Assembly: GCF_000189635.1 (NCBI RefSeq)
Contig: NW_002476413.1
Location: 868,001-932,000, forward strand
Reading direction: 5' to 3'
DNA: 64,000 nt
Source of the DNA: Tetrahymena thermophila SB210
Taxonomy: Eukaryota; Ciliophora; Oligohymenophorea; Hymenostomatida; Tetrahymenidae
Of the stretch, positions 1 to 13,336 are shown piece after piece; the stretch's first letter is position 1; every line of letters begins with the position of its first letter. The position numbers were made by a program, and so were the translations under genes. The notes below the pieces were generated by a model. That model searched no databases and was not told the DNA's origin. It saw only the letters and a program-made list of their open reading frames with translations.

Positions 1-1456
1 TAGTTTTTTAAATCTAAATAAATGAAAAAAAATATTTTCAATGATAACATAAAACACATTCAAATATTATTTAGAATAATTCAGTCAAATAAATTAATTT
101 TAATTCTTAAAATGTAAAATTTATTTAAAGGAAATTATGTAAGACAGATTAATTAAATATTAAGTTTTAAAATAGATGCTTTCTTTGTAAATTTCCATAT
201 AAATTAAACTTAAAAAAATATAAACCAAAACAAGCAAGAACAATTTTTATGAAAAGGCATTAATATCTATTTATATTTAACCCTAAATATTAATAAGAAA
301 ATACATTCAAGAGCATAATTAAATTATAAATAAATAATCTATCTAAAATGAAAATTACTTTAAGAGAAATAACTGAAAAAATTATTAAATAAAATAATTA
401 TTTAATATAAAATAAAAATATTTATTATTTATTTGGAATAAAAAATTTAATTTAGAATATTATGTTTATATAATTAATGTTTCTATTTTTAAATTAAAGA
501 GTTTTAATAAACATAAATTAATTTTAAATTTTGCCATTTGAATCAGAATAAATAATTAGCAAACACTAAGAAGGATTTTATTAGAATTATACTAATAAGA
601 AATCTACTAAAAACAACAAAAACAAAATTATCTATAAAACATTAATAAGAAAATACACTCAAGAGCATAATTAAATTATAAATAAATAATCTATCTAAAA
701 TGAAAATTACTTTAAGAGAAATAACTGAAAAAATTATTAAATAAAATAATTATTTAATATAAAATAAAAATATTTTTTATTCATTTGTAATAAAAAATTA
801 ACTTTAGAATATTATGTTTATTTAATTAATGTTTCTATTTTTAAATTAAAGAGTTTTAATAAACATAAATTAATTTTAAAATTTGTAATTTGAATCAGAA
901 TAAATAATTAGCAAACACTAAGAAGGATTTTATTAGAATTATAATAATAAGAAATCTACTAAAAACAAATAACAAAAACAAAATTAATACAAAATTGCAT
1001 AATTAAAAAAATTTATAAAGGAATTAAGATAATTAAGTTAGAAAAATGACAAATTTGAGTTAAAATTGTTTGTACTAATCATAAGAGGTCAAGCAATTTT
1101 TTTATTAGAATGAAATCTTGCTGATATGCATTTATTCTCTATAAATGATTAATTGTGTTAATGATTATTAATTTAGATCATAATTTTAATAATTAGCTTT
1201 AGAAATTTTAGAGAAGATAAATAATTTACAACTCTGCGAGTCAGTCAATTAGTTATTTAGTTAGTTATTAAGTCAATTATTATATTTGTTTACTTTAAAT
1301 AAATATTATATAAAAGCATTTGTTTCTTCAATATATGTGTAAGTGAATACTTTAAATTTAATTTTATTCTTTTTTTGTATTCACAAACTACATTATAATT
1401 TTAAATTGTTTTTAGACTAAAATAGATTTTTTTGTTAATTTATCAAAAGTAATTTT
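1..1456. other. Intergenic AT-rich region, no gene seen
   Basis: No reading frame with protein-like composition was found on either strand. The stretch holds the 352-bp tandem duplication listed separately and otherwise consists of A/T runs. It is the 3' flank of the phosphodiesterase gene that ends at 1457. Confidence 0.6.
291..985. repeat. Tandem direct duplication, period 352 bp, two copies
   Basis: The segment beginning TAATAAGAAAATACA at 291 recurs at 643 and stays nearly identical for about 340 bp, including the shared stretches AGAGCATAATTAAATT and GCAAACACTAAGAAGG. A few substitutions and short indels separate the copies. No coding potential is visible in either copy. Confidence 0.9.
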
Positions 1457-4013
1457 TCAATTCTTGCTCAAATCGTCTTCAATTTATTTAATATTTTTAG
1501 CTAGTTACTCAGGGAGAACTTGAAGTTAGGGTATTAAATTTCCTAATTCCTTCCACAAAGGCATCAAAAGAGAGCTCGAGAAGAAAATCTACCCTTTTCT
1601 GAAAGCTTACTTTCCAGTATATTGCAAAAATGTTGTAACAGGAACTCCTTTTTATTCTTCTTTAATAGTCTATTTTAATATTTAAGAAATAAAATTGATT
1701 CATTTTTTTGAATATATTTGGTCGTTTTCTAATAAAGTGAATAAATATTTTGTTTTTACTTAGTCATGGAATTCCTAACTTAATAAGTAGCACCAGTTCA
1801 TATAATTATCAAATGAGTAACAGGGATTACCTATATCGCAAGCATGTATCATTATATTAGTTAAAAACTATTTATTATTATTTATTTGCTATTAATTATT
1901 TTAAATGTATTTTTTTAATTTTACTTCTCTATCCTATTCCGAATCCTTGTTGAAAGCTAAGTATTTATCTAAAGGATCAGCATTTTCTGGGTTTTATTTT
2001 ACATTCAAATATGCTTTTGTTTTTGTCTTTAAGTCAGTTATAAATTAACCATGTCTTCCCTATTTTATATTAATAATTAAATAAAAATTATATTCTAGAA
2101 GCTACTTGTTAATATCAAATTAAAATTTTCTATTTCTTTTTTAATTTAATTTTCCTAAATGCTATTTTAAAAAATTTAATTTAATATTAATTTTAGTTTG
2201 TTTTTTTCTAAGTTCTTTCTTAATTTTAAATATCGCTATCACTGAAAAATTAATTATTAATTTATATAGAAATTATATCAAATTAATTAGAATTAATAAG
2301 AAGCAAAATAGAGTGGCTATTAGATTTTTTTAATTCTTAAAATGAGTATTGCAAATTTAAATAAATTTTACCATATCTGTAGCAAGAATATTGGAAACTA
2401 AGAGCTTTTTAAATTTATTAAGCTTAGCCTATATTTTTTAATTTAAATTTAACATCCATTAATTGCTTAAATTGTCTAAAAACTTACTGCATCTTAAAAT
2501 TTGGATGCTATGTCAAACTATGGGTTACGAGAAATGATGTGGAAAAAAGTGGAGACATGCATATTTTCTAAAACAGCTTGCTCCATATATCTTAAACTGT
2601 TTTCTGCCTTTCTCTTGACTTTATATAAATTATTTACACCCTCTATTTATTTATTGATTTAATTTTAATTAGAATTTTTATTTCAAACTGAAAAATAAAT
2701 TGAAAGTTTTAATTACTGTGATTCATATCATGAGCAAGTCCTGAGAGTAATCCAACAAAAAATTCAAAGGAATCAATCAAGTCTTTAAAATCAGAGGTGA
2801 AATAAACTGTGAAAAACATCTATATATTTTTAGATTACATTAATGATATATGAAATTCATGCAAAATTGCTTAAATTGATTGGTTTACCTAACTAAGCTG
2901 GAAGGCATGGGTCCAATTGTGATAAGGAATGACATTATAATTCATGCACATTTCTTCTAATAAATCTTTGAGGAAACTATCATCTATATTGTACTTGGTA
3001 TGGATATTTGCATATTCAAACATTTAGAAGGCAATATCTACTAACTCCTTATTTGTGTAAAGATGCATGTTGAAATTGAAATCAAGAACCTTGCTGATAT
3101 CTAATAAGAATTAAAATTAAATATTTTATCTTTTAGAATTTAAAATTTGTATCAATATTATTTTGAATGATGGTAATATTTTTTTAAATGACGTTATCCT
3201 ATATCTAAACATAAGCTATTATATATAAGTGAATCAGATATGATTTAGCTTTAAATTATAACCTAAATACGTAAATAAATAAGTGAATAAATAAAAAAAC
3301 AAATACCAAATTTATTCATTCTGTCATTCATATTCAACTTGATATCATGAATCAGTGGGAGGAGAGTTTAACCAGTAGATTCGTACTTCTTTCTAAATGC
3401 ATCTATGTCTCTTTCTGGGTACTTTAATTAGTTTTCTTACCTCCTCTTGAAGGATTTTAATGTTTTTACAAACTAAGAATAGATGCTTGGAGCTAATTCC
3501 TCTTTGATTGCACCTGACTTTTATAATTTTTAAAAGGAATTTTTAAAAATATTATCTTCAAATATTCGGCTTTTATTTATCTAATTTTATTAAACTAGCT
3601 CCATTTCAATTAAAAAAAAACAGCTTATTATGAAGAAACTAGAACTTTTTTAAAATGAATGCTTCGAATTGCGCCAAATCTGCCAAAAACTCTTAAGCTA
3701 AAAATAATCTTACCTTTATTTAGAGGGCAATTGTTTCATATATTTTCTCAAAGTTGTTGAATTCTTCTTTCTTGTTTTGAGGAAGACGCGAATATAAGAA
3801 ACTCCTAATAAACACTATCTATAATTATTTTAATGATTGTAATTTAGCAACAAAAACAAACAAATAAACTATGTTAATGTTAAATTGATAGCAAGAAAGT
3901 TTAATTTTTTCTTGCAGAGGCATCATGCATGCCTTAGAAGGACTAATTTTAAGATATTAAATTACTTCGTTTTCTAGTTGCTTCAGGAATGAATTATGTT
4001 AATGTTGAGCCAT
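1457..4013 (-). CDS. 3',5'-cyclic nucleotide phosphodiesterase (class I PDE), multi-exon
   Basis: This gene would hydrolyse cAMP and/or cGMP and so terminate cyclic-nucleotide signalling. The translated exons carry the class I PDE catalytic landmarks in order: YHNWTHAFQ (near 2900), HDMNHKGVNN (across an intron near 2720-2640), SLRYMEQAVLENMHVS, SNILATDM (near 2380), MIHACDIGN (near 1845), WCYLLSQEFHDQ and the terminal PLWKEL. The metal-binding His/His-Asp/Asp set is therefore present. The start is the ATG at 4013 (MAQHQHNSF); the stop is TGA at 1459-1457. Introns supported by frame are 2820-2888, 2643-2716 and 2405-2487, with others between 2340 and 1680. The N-terminal ~200 residues are hydrophilic, with no GAF or other regulatory domain or membrane segment recognised. 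Family assignment is firm; exact exon edges and substrate preference are not. Many internal TAA/TAG codons read as Gln. Confidence 0.88.
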
Positions 4014-5410
4014 GGTAGCAGATACTCAGTCAGACAGAGAAACAGACAGACACAGGTGTTGTTTATTAATTTATTTATAATAATTGATTTTTATTTATTG
4101 ATTATTTGATAACTTGGCAATTAATTGATTTTACAACTCTATTTATTTATCTAACTTTTATTTCAGAATAACTTTTTTGTTTTTTTATTAATAACCTATG
4201 ATTTAATAAACAAATAAATACAAATTCTTTTTTAATACAAACTTTTAAAAAATCAATCATCAAATATTTAGTCAGCATTTTTCATTAATTCAATTTTAAA
4301 TGCCAAAAAATCTAAATTCTTTCATTTTTAAATAAAGCTAGTTTCATCTCTTCTTACTACATAAATCATTCACTTTATAGATAGATAAATATGTATTTAT
4401 TTATTATTTGTTTATCAAATGAGCCAATATTCAAAATTAATTAATTAATTTATTTACTATTTTATCAATCTTCAATAAAATTTATTTCTTTCATTCGTTT
4501 TGTACTTTTATTAGCAATCAATTATTTGATTTCAAAATTTTAACCATCATTTTTCATTCTTTTTCACATAATATTTAATTTTATTAGTATTTTTACTCCA
4601 ACCAAAATTTTATTTTCTATTTACTACTATTCTAATTGAAATCTTTTGATTTATCTACTCTTCCTGTTTATAATCAAATTAACCACTCAAAGCTGGCTAA
4701 AAGATTTCTTTATAAACTCAATTTACATAAATTAAGATATTTTTCATCATCTTTATTGATAGATTTGGCCTGATATTCTTCATCAGTAAAAATAGCCAAA
4801 TTTAGCTTAAATAAAAAAATATTAAAATACCATAAATAAAATTATTTTCAAACTTAATCCACCGTCATAACTTTAAAATCTGAATTTCGATCCAAGGACC
4901 AAAGCGTTTTACACTTTGGAATATTTTTAAATAAATGTATCTTATATTGTTAAGCAGACTATCAATAAAAATCTAATTTTAATGGACTTATTTTTAATTA
5001 CTTAAAAGTGTCACTAATCAACCCTCAAATATTTTTAGTGATTGATATTATCAAACTAATTGCAATCCATTCAAAAATTCTATTTTAAAAATTAATTTAT
5101 TCATATTTTTTAATTAAATCGGGATAAATTTAATTTATATCAAACAATCTTTTAATCATAAAATGAATATTTGTATTAATTAATGAGATAGTCATCATAA
5201 GCAATCACAGCTTTGATTAATTTGATGTACTTTTTAACTCTAATCTTTTGGTTGAGCTAGCTATTTTATATAATTGAAATTCAATTTTCTTTCTTACATT
5301 TTCTTAACAATTATGCAAAAAATAGATAAAATAAAAACATTAAAATTTTTAATTTAAACTCATTTCAAAGTTTTTTAAACTCATGTTTAAAAACAGAGAC
5401 AAACAAATAG
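4014..5410. other. Spacer with possible short coding fragments
   Basis: Between the phosphatase stop and the phosphodiesterase start the DNA is mostly A/T runs. On the minus strand two short open stretches look slightly protein-like: about 5230-5140 (KKYIKLIKAVIAYDDY, TGA at 5142) and about 4970-4674 (IPKCKTLWSLDRNSDF and then a spliced segment ending ASFEWLI, TGA at 4676). Neither has an ATG of its own. They could be alternative 3' exons of the phosphatase or chance open frames. A run of CAGACAGA-like units lies at about 4029-4060, just upstream of the phosphodiesterase start. Confidence 0.35.
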
Positions 5411-6523
5411 TCAAATTTTATTTTCTTCGTTTTACACTTGAATTTTTTCCTTCAAATTTTGTTCATACATTTACAATTATTTCATAAATCCTATTGATAA
5501 AGTTATTGTTTGTTATAAAAAATCCAAAAATAAATAAATAATCTTACCTGAATTCGGCTAAGCTATTTCTCTTGTTTATCTGACAAGATTCAAAGCCTCA
5601 TCTAGAGCTAATTTTTTATACTTCATCAAGTAGCTGTTAAAATAAAATTAATAAAATGTTTATGTCAATTAAAAAAAATAAAATTAAAATGTGCTAAAAA
5701 TTATTTTATTTATTGATTCACTCAACAAAGTAAATAAAATAATAATAATATTTCCTAAAGAAGTTTTCCAGAAAATATAATTATAAATAAATAAATTAAT
5801 TAATTACGCTAAAACTAACGTTGTTGATCTTGACTTACCAGCAAAGCTTTTAAAATATAAAAAATAAATATTTGAAAAGGCTTTTAATTTATTTACCAAT
5901 GAACCAAAATATTTTATTATGACTCTACTGCTTAGTTTATAAACTCGCTTGATTCATCGAAATATTTCTAAATATCAACATCCGGACTATCAAGTATAGG
6001 CAATTGTTTATAAGTACAAATGTCCTAAAACATTGGTTTTGATTTATCCATCGCACTTAAAATAAACTTAATATTTAACTTTTCAATAACATCTTTCTTA
6101 AGTGCAGCGCCAATACTACCTAAATATAAATAATCTATAATTTTAGCAGGCATATGATCAGTATTCATTTTTTTAAGAGCTACAATTGCTAATATACATT
6201 AGTGAAGCCTTTCGATCTTCTTTTTCTACTATTCTTAGGTTAACTCCTAAAATATATTATTTTAAACTAATATGAATTAAAATATATCCTTTGTAAACAA
6301 GGTACGTCTTTAATCTGTTTTGGATTCTGCTCTGAATCTTAATTATTTTCTTTTTATTCTTCTTGCGATTTTATTTCTTCCTATAATTATTCAATGTTTA
6401 TGAGCTTAATCTTTAAAAATCATCTAAGTTGGTTTGTTATTTTACATGTGGTTATAATTAAATTTAATCTATCTCTTTTTATAAAGCTTAGTCGTCTATA
6501 TTTTCTTATACTTATTGTTCCAT
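5411..6523 (-). CDS. Dual-specificity protein phosphatase (DUSP family), multi-exon
   Basis: The spliced product carries a complete DUSP catalytic domain: IDYLYLGSIGAA at its beginning (near 6130), then the PTP signature HCFAGKSRS split by an intron near 5890-5840 (catalytic Cys, Arg in the P-loop), then LAYLMKYKKLALDEAL, IAQPNSGFMKQLQMYE and a short tail. This family dephosphorylates phospho-Tyr and phospho-Ser/Thr on signalling proteins such as MAP kinases. The start is ATG at 6523 (MEQQVQENIDD), giving an acidic Gln/Glu-rich N-terminus of about 70 residues. Introns were placed by frame: one near 6440-6405, one near 6300-6245, one interrupting HC|FAGK, one of about 170 bp before YLMKYKK, and one before GFMKQL. 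The stop is TGA at 5413-5411. A longer C-terminus using exons further down cannot be excluded. Confidence 0.82.
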
Positions 6524-7071
6524 TTTGTGTAATTTGCTATTTCTATTTCTGATGAATAAAAATGAATATCAATTTAATATTTCACAAATTATTTAAAAAT
6601 TTTAATAATAATAAACATAAGATTTCATAAGAAAAATGTGAACAATTTATCTTAATAATCTCTTAAATTGATTGAGTTATTAGTATATACAATTTCATTA
6701 TCTAAAAAAAAACTGTCAAAGTAAACTTAATAATATTTTTATAAAATATATATTTTGAATGAATTTATATTATACTCCTATGTCAATATAATGTAAAAAA
6801 GCATATTTAAATTATATATTTATGTAGTATTAATATCTATTTATTAAAGATATGTATTTAGAATATTTAAATCAGTCAATATTTTGCAAAATAACAATAC
6901 AAATTTAATTTTTAATCTGATATTAGAATAATAATTTCTTAATTTATTTTTTTCATGAGTTTATAAAAATACATACAATAATTAGTAAATATAATTCAAA
7001 AAGAATTTTGATAATTATTTTTAATTTCTAAATTATTATTTTGGTTTTTATAGAAGTTTCATTTTACAAAC

Positions 7072-7114
<43 letters not shown>

Positions 7115-7312
7115 TTTTTTGGAGAAGATTGATTGCATTAATAAATATTAAATTATTTAATATATTTAAAATATTTTTTTTTTAATTTAACATGAAATAA
7201 ATGAAGAAATATATAAAAATGAATTAATTTAATTGATAGGAATACATTAAAATAATAAGATTTAAATAGTAGTAGTAAATAAATTTTCAAATAGAATTTT
7301 TCTCTCTAAAAT
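6524..7312. other. Intergenic spacer with TTTA microsatellite
   Basis: No coding sequence was recognised. This spacer separates the 5' end of the phosphatase from the 3' end of the tubulin ligase, and it contains a run of about eleven TTTA units at roughly 7072-7117. Confidence 0.6.
7072..7117. repeat. (TTTA)n microsatellite
   Basis: About eleven uninterrupted TTTA units lie in the 3' flank of the tubulin-ligase gene. Tetranucleotide runs of this kind are expected to vary in length. Confidence 0.9.
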
Positions 7313-10300
7313 TCATTTTTTGTAAGAAGCTAGTACTTTATTATTTTTTGTTTACTTCTCTCCTTTGTATATGAGCTTAAATCCACCTGTATCAACATTC
7401 TTTTTAGTTCCTTTTTTAGCCATAGAGTAATCTACTATTACTTTTGTAGTATCTTGCAAGACTCTCTGAACTAGTTCCTCAGTGATTGATGTACTATATT
7501 CCATTGAAGGTGAACTATTAATTTCAATGAGCCATGGCTGGTAGTTACTATCTATCATAAAATCATACCCTATGAACTCCATGGAGTTTTTTCTTGCTCC
7601 AACTTAATCTTAACAGCTCTTTAACGATTAAATGACCATTTATTTAAGCTTAGGTTAAATTTCTTCATAAAATACATCTCTACCTTCAGTTTCCTTTTTT
7701 TAATTTATAAAAGCTTTAAATAAAGCGATTTGATAGTTTAGTAATATACTTTAAGATATTAAGCAAATTATTCCTAGCTCATCATTAGATCATCTTTATC
7801 TGCATATGCATCTTTATTATATTTTTGAACTATATTGTTTGTCAAATGAACAAATCTATTTTTTATTTTTTTAAAAAAGGTTGCAACATTTTTTAGTTAA
7901 ATAAATTAAATTTTTAAACCTATTATTCAAATCATCTATATTGTGCTCAACAGAGCATAATCTAATATAGCATTCCTCAAAGAACCAAATTCTAGGAGGA
8001 CAGAAATCTTGTACAATAGCCCATTACCTCATATCGAATTTCTATAAGTTAATTTAAAAAGTGATTAGAACGAAAATATTCTAATTACTATGATCAAATA
8101 AATTTACTTTATTATTTATCAGTAGAGGATTTTCTATGTATTTCTGAACAACAAATTGAGTTTCTTTACCAACTACGTAATCCATAATTTTATCAAGGCT
8201 GTTAAAGCATTTTATCCCTCTTCCTCTAGATAAGACTATTTAAATATTAATTTTGTTTATTTATTTTAATCATTTAATAATTTACAATTAGGTTTAACTA
8301 TCCAAATATTTCTATAACCGTTTAAATGATGTTAGGGATCCTTTTCACTAGATTTTTTTAGTGTTTGATTACATAAGTCAAGGAGTTCTTATGACTTAGA
8401 GCTAAATCTCTGTAAGGAGTCTTACTTCAAGCTGGTACTGCTTTAAGCACTTTCTTCTTCTATAGGATCGTTATGATTATGATTAACAGATATTCTATGA
8501 GAATTTTTTCTTTTATTCATATGCTACTTTTATGATTAACTATTAGAATAATATAAATGTTTAAATGTTGGATGAGATCTCAGCCTTTCTAAGTAAAACT
8601 CTATTTTCTTATTATCTAATTAGAATTCATCTTTTGAAATTATTTCCCATTCTTCTGGACTTACACAAGGTAGAACGTCGTAGTTCTAAAAAAAAAAAAC
8701 AATAAAAACTTCGTACTAAAATTAAAATAATTTACGAAAATGAAATCAACAGTCTCATAAAAATCTATGAATTTTCTAGATGCAACCTCGTTGCATAAAC
8801 GAATTTTCAACTCTAACTTATCATCAATGCTTTCGATTCCATTTTTAAGCATATCTTTAAATCTATGAACTAGACTTTCTGCCTATTTTATTTTAATTTT
8901 ATACTATATATTCTAATTTATCATTTGTTTGAATTAAATACCTTTGCGACTTTGAAATTCTCAATGAAATCCTCAAATTCTTGAAGATCTCCAAGATCAA
9001 AACATCTTGGGAAAAATTTATACACATCAATATTTTCGGAATGAATTAATGTTCTAAGATTCCTAGCTAGCCCGTATTTACTGGTGAATGTTTGGTTGTT
9101 GTCAAAATGATTGACAACTTGATTTTCCTATAAGTTATCATAATCTATATCTTAAACCTGTTTAAATTTATTTATTTATTTATTTTTTCAGTTTTAAGAT
9201 AAAAATGTTGTAAATTATTTACTTTGCATGTCCATTTTAAGTCGAAGCAAGGAGAAAAGTAATCAGGATTTTCAACCCAGCCCCTTTCTTGTAAGGCTTT
9301 CCTGAGATCTCCGTAACCTCCTTTTATAATGAAAACCTTAGTTTTTGGATCTAATCTGTTGTACTTCTTCCATTTAGCCAAATCTGTTTGTTATACAGCA
9401 TTTTAGTTGTTGCTTTTTGATTTTACTGGGGTTTCGTCATCATCTGAAGATTCTTCTTCATCCTTTGATTTTGTATTACTTAACACTTTTTTATCTTAAA
9501 TCTAATTGAGTCTTTTACGGACATCGTAGTTTATTGATTTCAACTAAGCAGAGTGCAAAAAATTAAATCTGTTTTTTATTAATTTGATAATCAAATACTT
9601 GATATTTTTGAATTTAGAAAATCATAAAATTTTTAAAAATTTTCTAACGAATATTAATTAAAATTTATCTGATTATAATAATAAGTAAAAATACCTTTCT
9701 CTGTATTTGTATTTTCCTTTTGTAGCCACAATTTTTTTAACTTTATTTATAATATTTATAGTATTTTTGGAGAGCAGATTCATGTGCTTTTACTAATTGT
9801 TTTAAAAGTATTTTTTTCATTTTTAAAATTATTCAAAGAAAGTAAAAAAATTAATTTTAAAATTACTCCGAGTTGTTGAGTTATAGAAGCAAATGTTTTA
9901 ATGGGTTTCTTGCTATTTAAATTACTAAAATAAATTTCTTTTTTCCCTAATATATGAAGTAACTATCCCAAATTATATCGGAAATATCTTATGCACTTTA
10001 ATTTATCTTCTTCGTCATTTTCAGCAGACATTAAATTTTCATAAGCTTTCTTACTTGTCTGATTACTGTTACTTGCTAGTGTTACTTAGTTATTTTCTTT
10101 AGAGGCAGAATTTATATTTGTTAAACTATGTTCCTTGATCAACGTCTATGTCTTTGAAGTTGTTGGGATATTAACTTCTTGCTATCCTATATTTGATTTT
10201 TCAGTTACAGCACTGTAGCTGTGTCCTTTTAAAGTTTAAACCATATTTTCATTATTCTAAGTATTAACGCTCGTTGAGCCATTCTAATTTAATATTGTAT

Positions 10301-11462
10301 TAATAGAAGCTGCTAAATGAAATCTTGCTGACTTCTCGCGAGAGCTCGGGCGAATATCAGAAAAAGCTTATTGAGGTTTATTCTCTTTTTTAATTTTTGG
10401 CAGCTTAGAAGATTTGTAATACCTCTTTTCTTAGAGATAAGGGTTGTTAATGTGATGATTGTATGGATTGTTTGGATTTCCAACACATGAGTAAAGAATA
10501 TTTTTTTGCTGGAAATTCTCACTAGAGTTAAACATAGTTGGCTGTTAACCATTAAAAAGGCTGTTACTCTACTATGATGGCTAGTTAAAGTAATTTGCCA
10601 TTGAAATAACTGGCTGCTGAGATGAAATTGAAAGAGGAAGAGGAGATTAAGACTAAGGATTACTTGATTGAGAAGATTAGTTAGAATGTTGTTGAGATAG
10701 TGGTTATGGTTACTGTTAAACTAATGAATGTAGAAGCTGGTGAGTTTATTATATCTATTAAAATCTGAATTCGTTCTATTATTGAATAATATTCGAGTTA
10801 CGAAGAATATTTGCAGCGAACTGAGTGTTGCTACCATTGCCAGAAACAACTGACCCAGCAGCTGACTTAGGTGATTATTCAGAGTGGAAATTACCTCCAT
10901 TCTCTCTATTCGAATTATTGGTTTAGCCCTTATTGTTGCTTAAGTATTATTAAAGAAGAATGCTGTTTTAAGCACTGCCATTTGCAATCTAGTTAAATGG
11001 TGGAAATACTTCTTGGTTTCCCTAATATAATAATTGTTGCTGCATTTAGACATTTTGCATGTATTGGTGTTGTTAGAACATTTAATTTTGCTATTAGAGC
11101 TAAGGGTCTAACTAGTAAATTTAGTTATACTTCTATGCTTGTTGCTATCGAAGATATTCTAGCTTATTTTAATGACCGATTTTGAATTAATGATGCTACT
11201 AATGACTAAGAGGCGAATTATACTTTATTTATGACTATTTATGATTGCTTTATTGAATAACCGCTTGTTACTGTAAATTGCTTCCATTATTTAAATAGCT
11301 ATTGGAATTCCCATTTATAATCATATTAGGAAGTTGCTAATCTTTTTGAATTCCATTATTAGTACCCTATTATAACTGCTGTTACTATTATTGCATCTAC
11401 TTGATTTTCGATGTAGGATCACATAAGCTCATAGATTTGCCTTAAATATCGATGCTAAACAT
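7313..11462 (-). CDS. TTLL3-type tubulin--tyrosine ligase-like protein (probable tubulin glycylase)
   Basis: The C-terminal half is a TTL ATP-grasp domain. Segments seen are WKKYNRLDPKTKVFIIKGGY (near 9340), GIKCFNSLDKIMDYVVGKE with VVQKYIENPLLI (near 8150), FDMRQWAIVQDFCPPRIWFF (near 8010), VGARKNSMEFIGYDFMID and PWLIEINSSPSMEYSTS (near 7500). The RKNS-E-G-DF and PWLIEINSSP motifs match TTLL3/TTLL8 glycylases better than the tyrosine ligase or polyglutamylases; that subfamily adds glycine to tubulin side chains in cilia. The N-terminal third, from ATG 11462 (MFSIDIQGKSMSLCDP), is very rich in Gln and Asn, with many consecutive TAA/TAG/CAA codons. The domain is interrupted by short AT-rich introns. 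The frame passes TAA codons after YKGEK and ends at TGA 7315-7313. Glycylase activity is an inference from subfamily motifs. Confidence 0.85.
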
Positions 11463-11954
11463 TTTTTCAAATATAAAAGTAAAACTATATCTTTTTAACT
11501 AACTATTCCTATTTATTATAAGATGTCTTATGACTAATTTTTTTTAACTATTAAACTATAATTTATAATAAATGTTATTTATCACTTTATTTTGAATATT
11601 GCAAATTTTCAGATAGATTTAGATGATCTTCTAACCGCAACGTTTAAATATAAAATGATTTTAGCTAAAATTTATTCTTTTTATCAAACTAATCTACTAA
11701 TTATCCAGCTGCTTTCTTTTTGTAAAGTATGAGCTTTTGTAATAACCTAGTGTTTGTAGCTCAAATACGACTCTCTTATTTTTAAAAGAAGAAATAATAA
11801 GTATTGCTTTGTTACTGTCAAATTTGAACTATCAATCAATGATTATCTTTTTAGTTATTTTTTTTGTTTTGATTTGATTGTTTTTTCTTTGTTTATAAGG
11901 TCTTTTAATAACTATTAATTATTAATTGATTTAATTATTTTGATGATTGTTTGT

Positions 11955-11980
11955 TTGCTTGCTTGCTTGCTTGCTTGCTT
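11955..11980. repeat. (TTGC)n microsatellite
   Basis: Six to seven TTGC/GCTT units are the most GC-containing repeat of the spacer. Its complement recurs at 13337-13354. Confidence 0.85.
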
Positions 11981-13336
11981 TCAATCTTTTGTTTTGTTTA
12001 CTTTTTAAAATTTTGAGAGTTTGTTAAATGTTTTGGACTTGTTTTACAGATTTATTTGTTAAAAAATTTAATGTATTTATTTTGCCTTTAACTCATTCAT
12101 AATAAGTATTTGTTTGAAAAATTGAAAAATAAAAATCAATCATCTTCAATTATTAAAATTAGGATTTCGAGAATCTAAATAACATTTTTAATTAATATCC
12201 TTATTCACGTTAAAATATCAACTGATATTTTTTTTAGATGCATGACTAAGATTAAAAAAATCCTAAGTTTAATCTTTTAATGTAAAAATTACAAAAAAGA
12301 CAAACATTTAATTGCTTGTAAGCATGTTACTGATGATCTATTTTAAAAATATTGTAGTAAAAAATTATTTACAATTTTATAAAATTAAAATTTTAAATCA
12401 ACAAAAAGGTGATTTGTTAATAAATTTCATAGATATTTTTTATTAAATCGATTTTTTTCAAATATAAACACGACTGATTATTTTCTATATTTAAAATTTA
12501 AATAAACTCATAGAATTTAAATTAATTGTTCTTATAATTTAATGAATTGTTATTTTAAATAAAAAATTATTAATAATCTCAAATATTTTATATTAAAAAT
12601 AGTAAAATTAAATAGTCTTTTTGATTTCTATGTAGATTTATTTATATCTTTACTCGATTGGGTTTTTCTTTTAAAACAAATTATTGAAAAATAGGAAGAT
12701 TAATGTAAAATTTATATCAATATTTTATAAAAAATTTGATTTTATCAATTTTAAAATTGGAAAAATGTCTTAAAGTAAATTTTAAATCTAAGATAATTTG
12801 ACTAATTTAAGAGTGAATTAATTTATTAATTTTTATCAATCAACTTCACAAAATATCATTTTATCAAAAAAATTTCAACATAATTTAAAAAAATAGTTTA
12901 TTAAAACTATTTATAAAATATAGAAAATGAAATATTTGAATTTAAATTAAATCTTGACATCAACATAAATTTAAATAGTTTTATTTGATTAAAATAATTA
13001 ATTCGAACAATTTATTTTATGAATTTTATAAATATAAAATTAGCTTTGTATTATTGATAGACTTAAAATGCTAAATTCTATTATAAAAAATAAATTTATT
13101 ACAAGTAGAAATACAAAATTAATAGCTATCTAGCTTTATAAAAAAATGAATAACAAAAATTAGAATGTGTTTATTTATTTATTTTTTGAGTCACCTTAGA
13201 ATAAATTTCATGAAAAATCAATTTGTTTTTTTCACCATGAATTAAAATGAAAAATAAAATGAAGTTAATTAATTTAGTTTAAAATACTAAAATAAAAAAG
13301 ATTTATACCTTTTATTTATTTGCCTTTCAAGCTATA

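Noticed and set aside
3420-3450. A 19-bp intron in the phosphodiesterase gene (GTAAGAAAACTAATTAAAG)
   Set aside because: The sequence reads through in frame with TAA as Gln, and 19 bp is too short compared with other introns here.
10997-11185. Plus-strand open frame
   Set aside because: Antisense to the Gln-rich N-terminus of the tubulin ligase gene.
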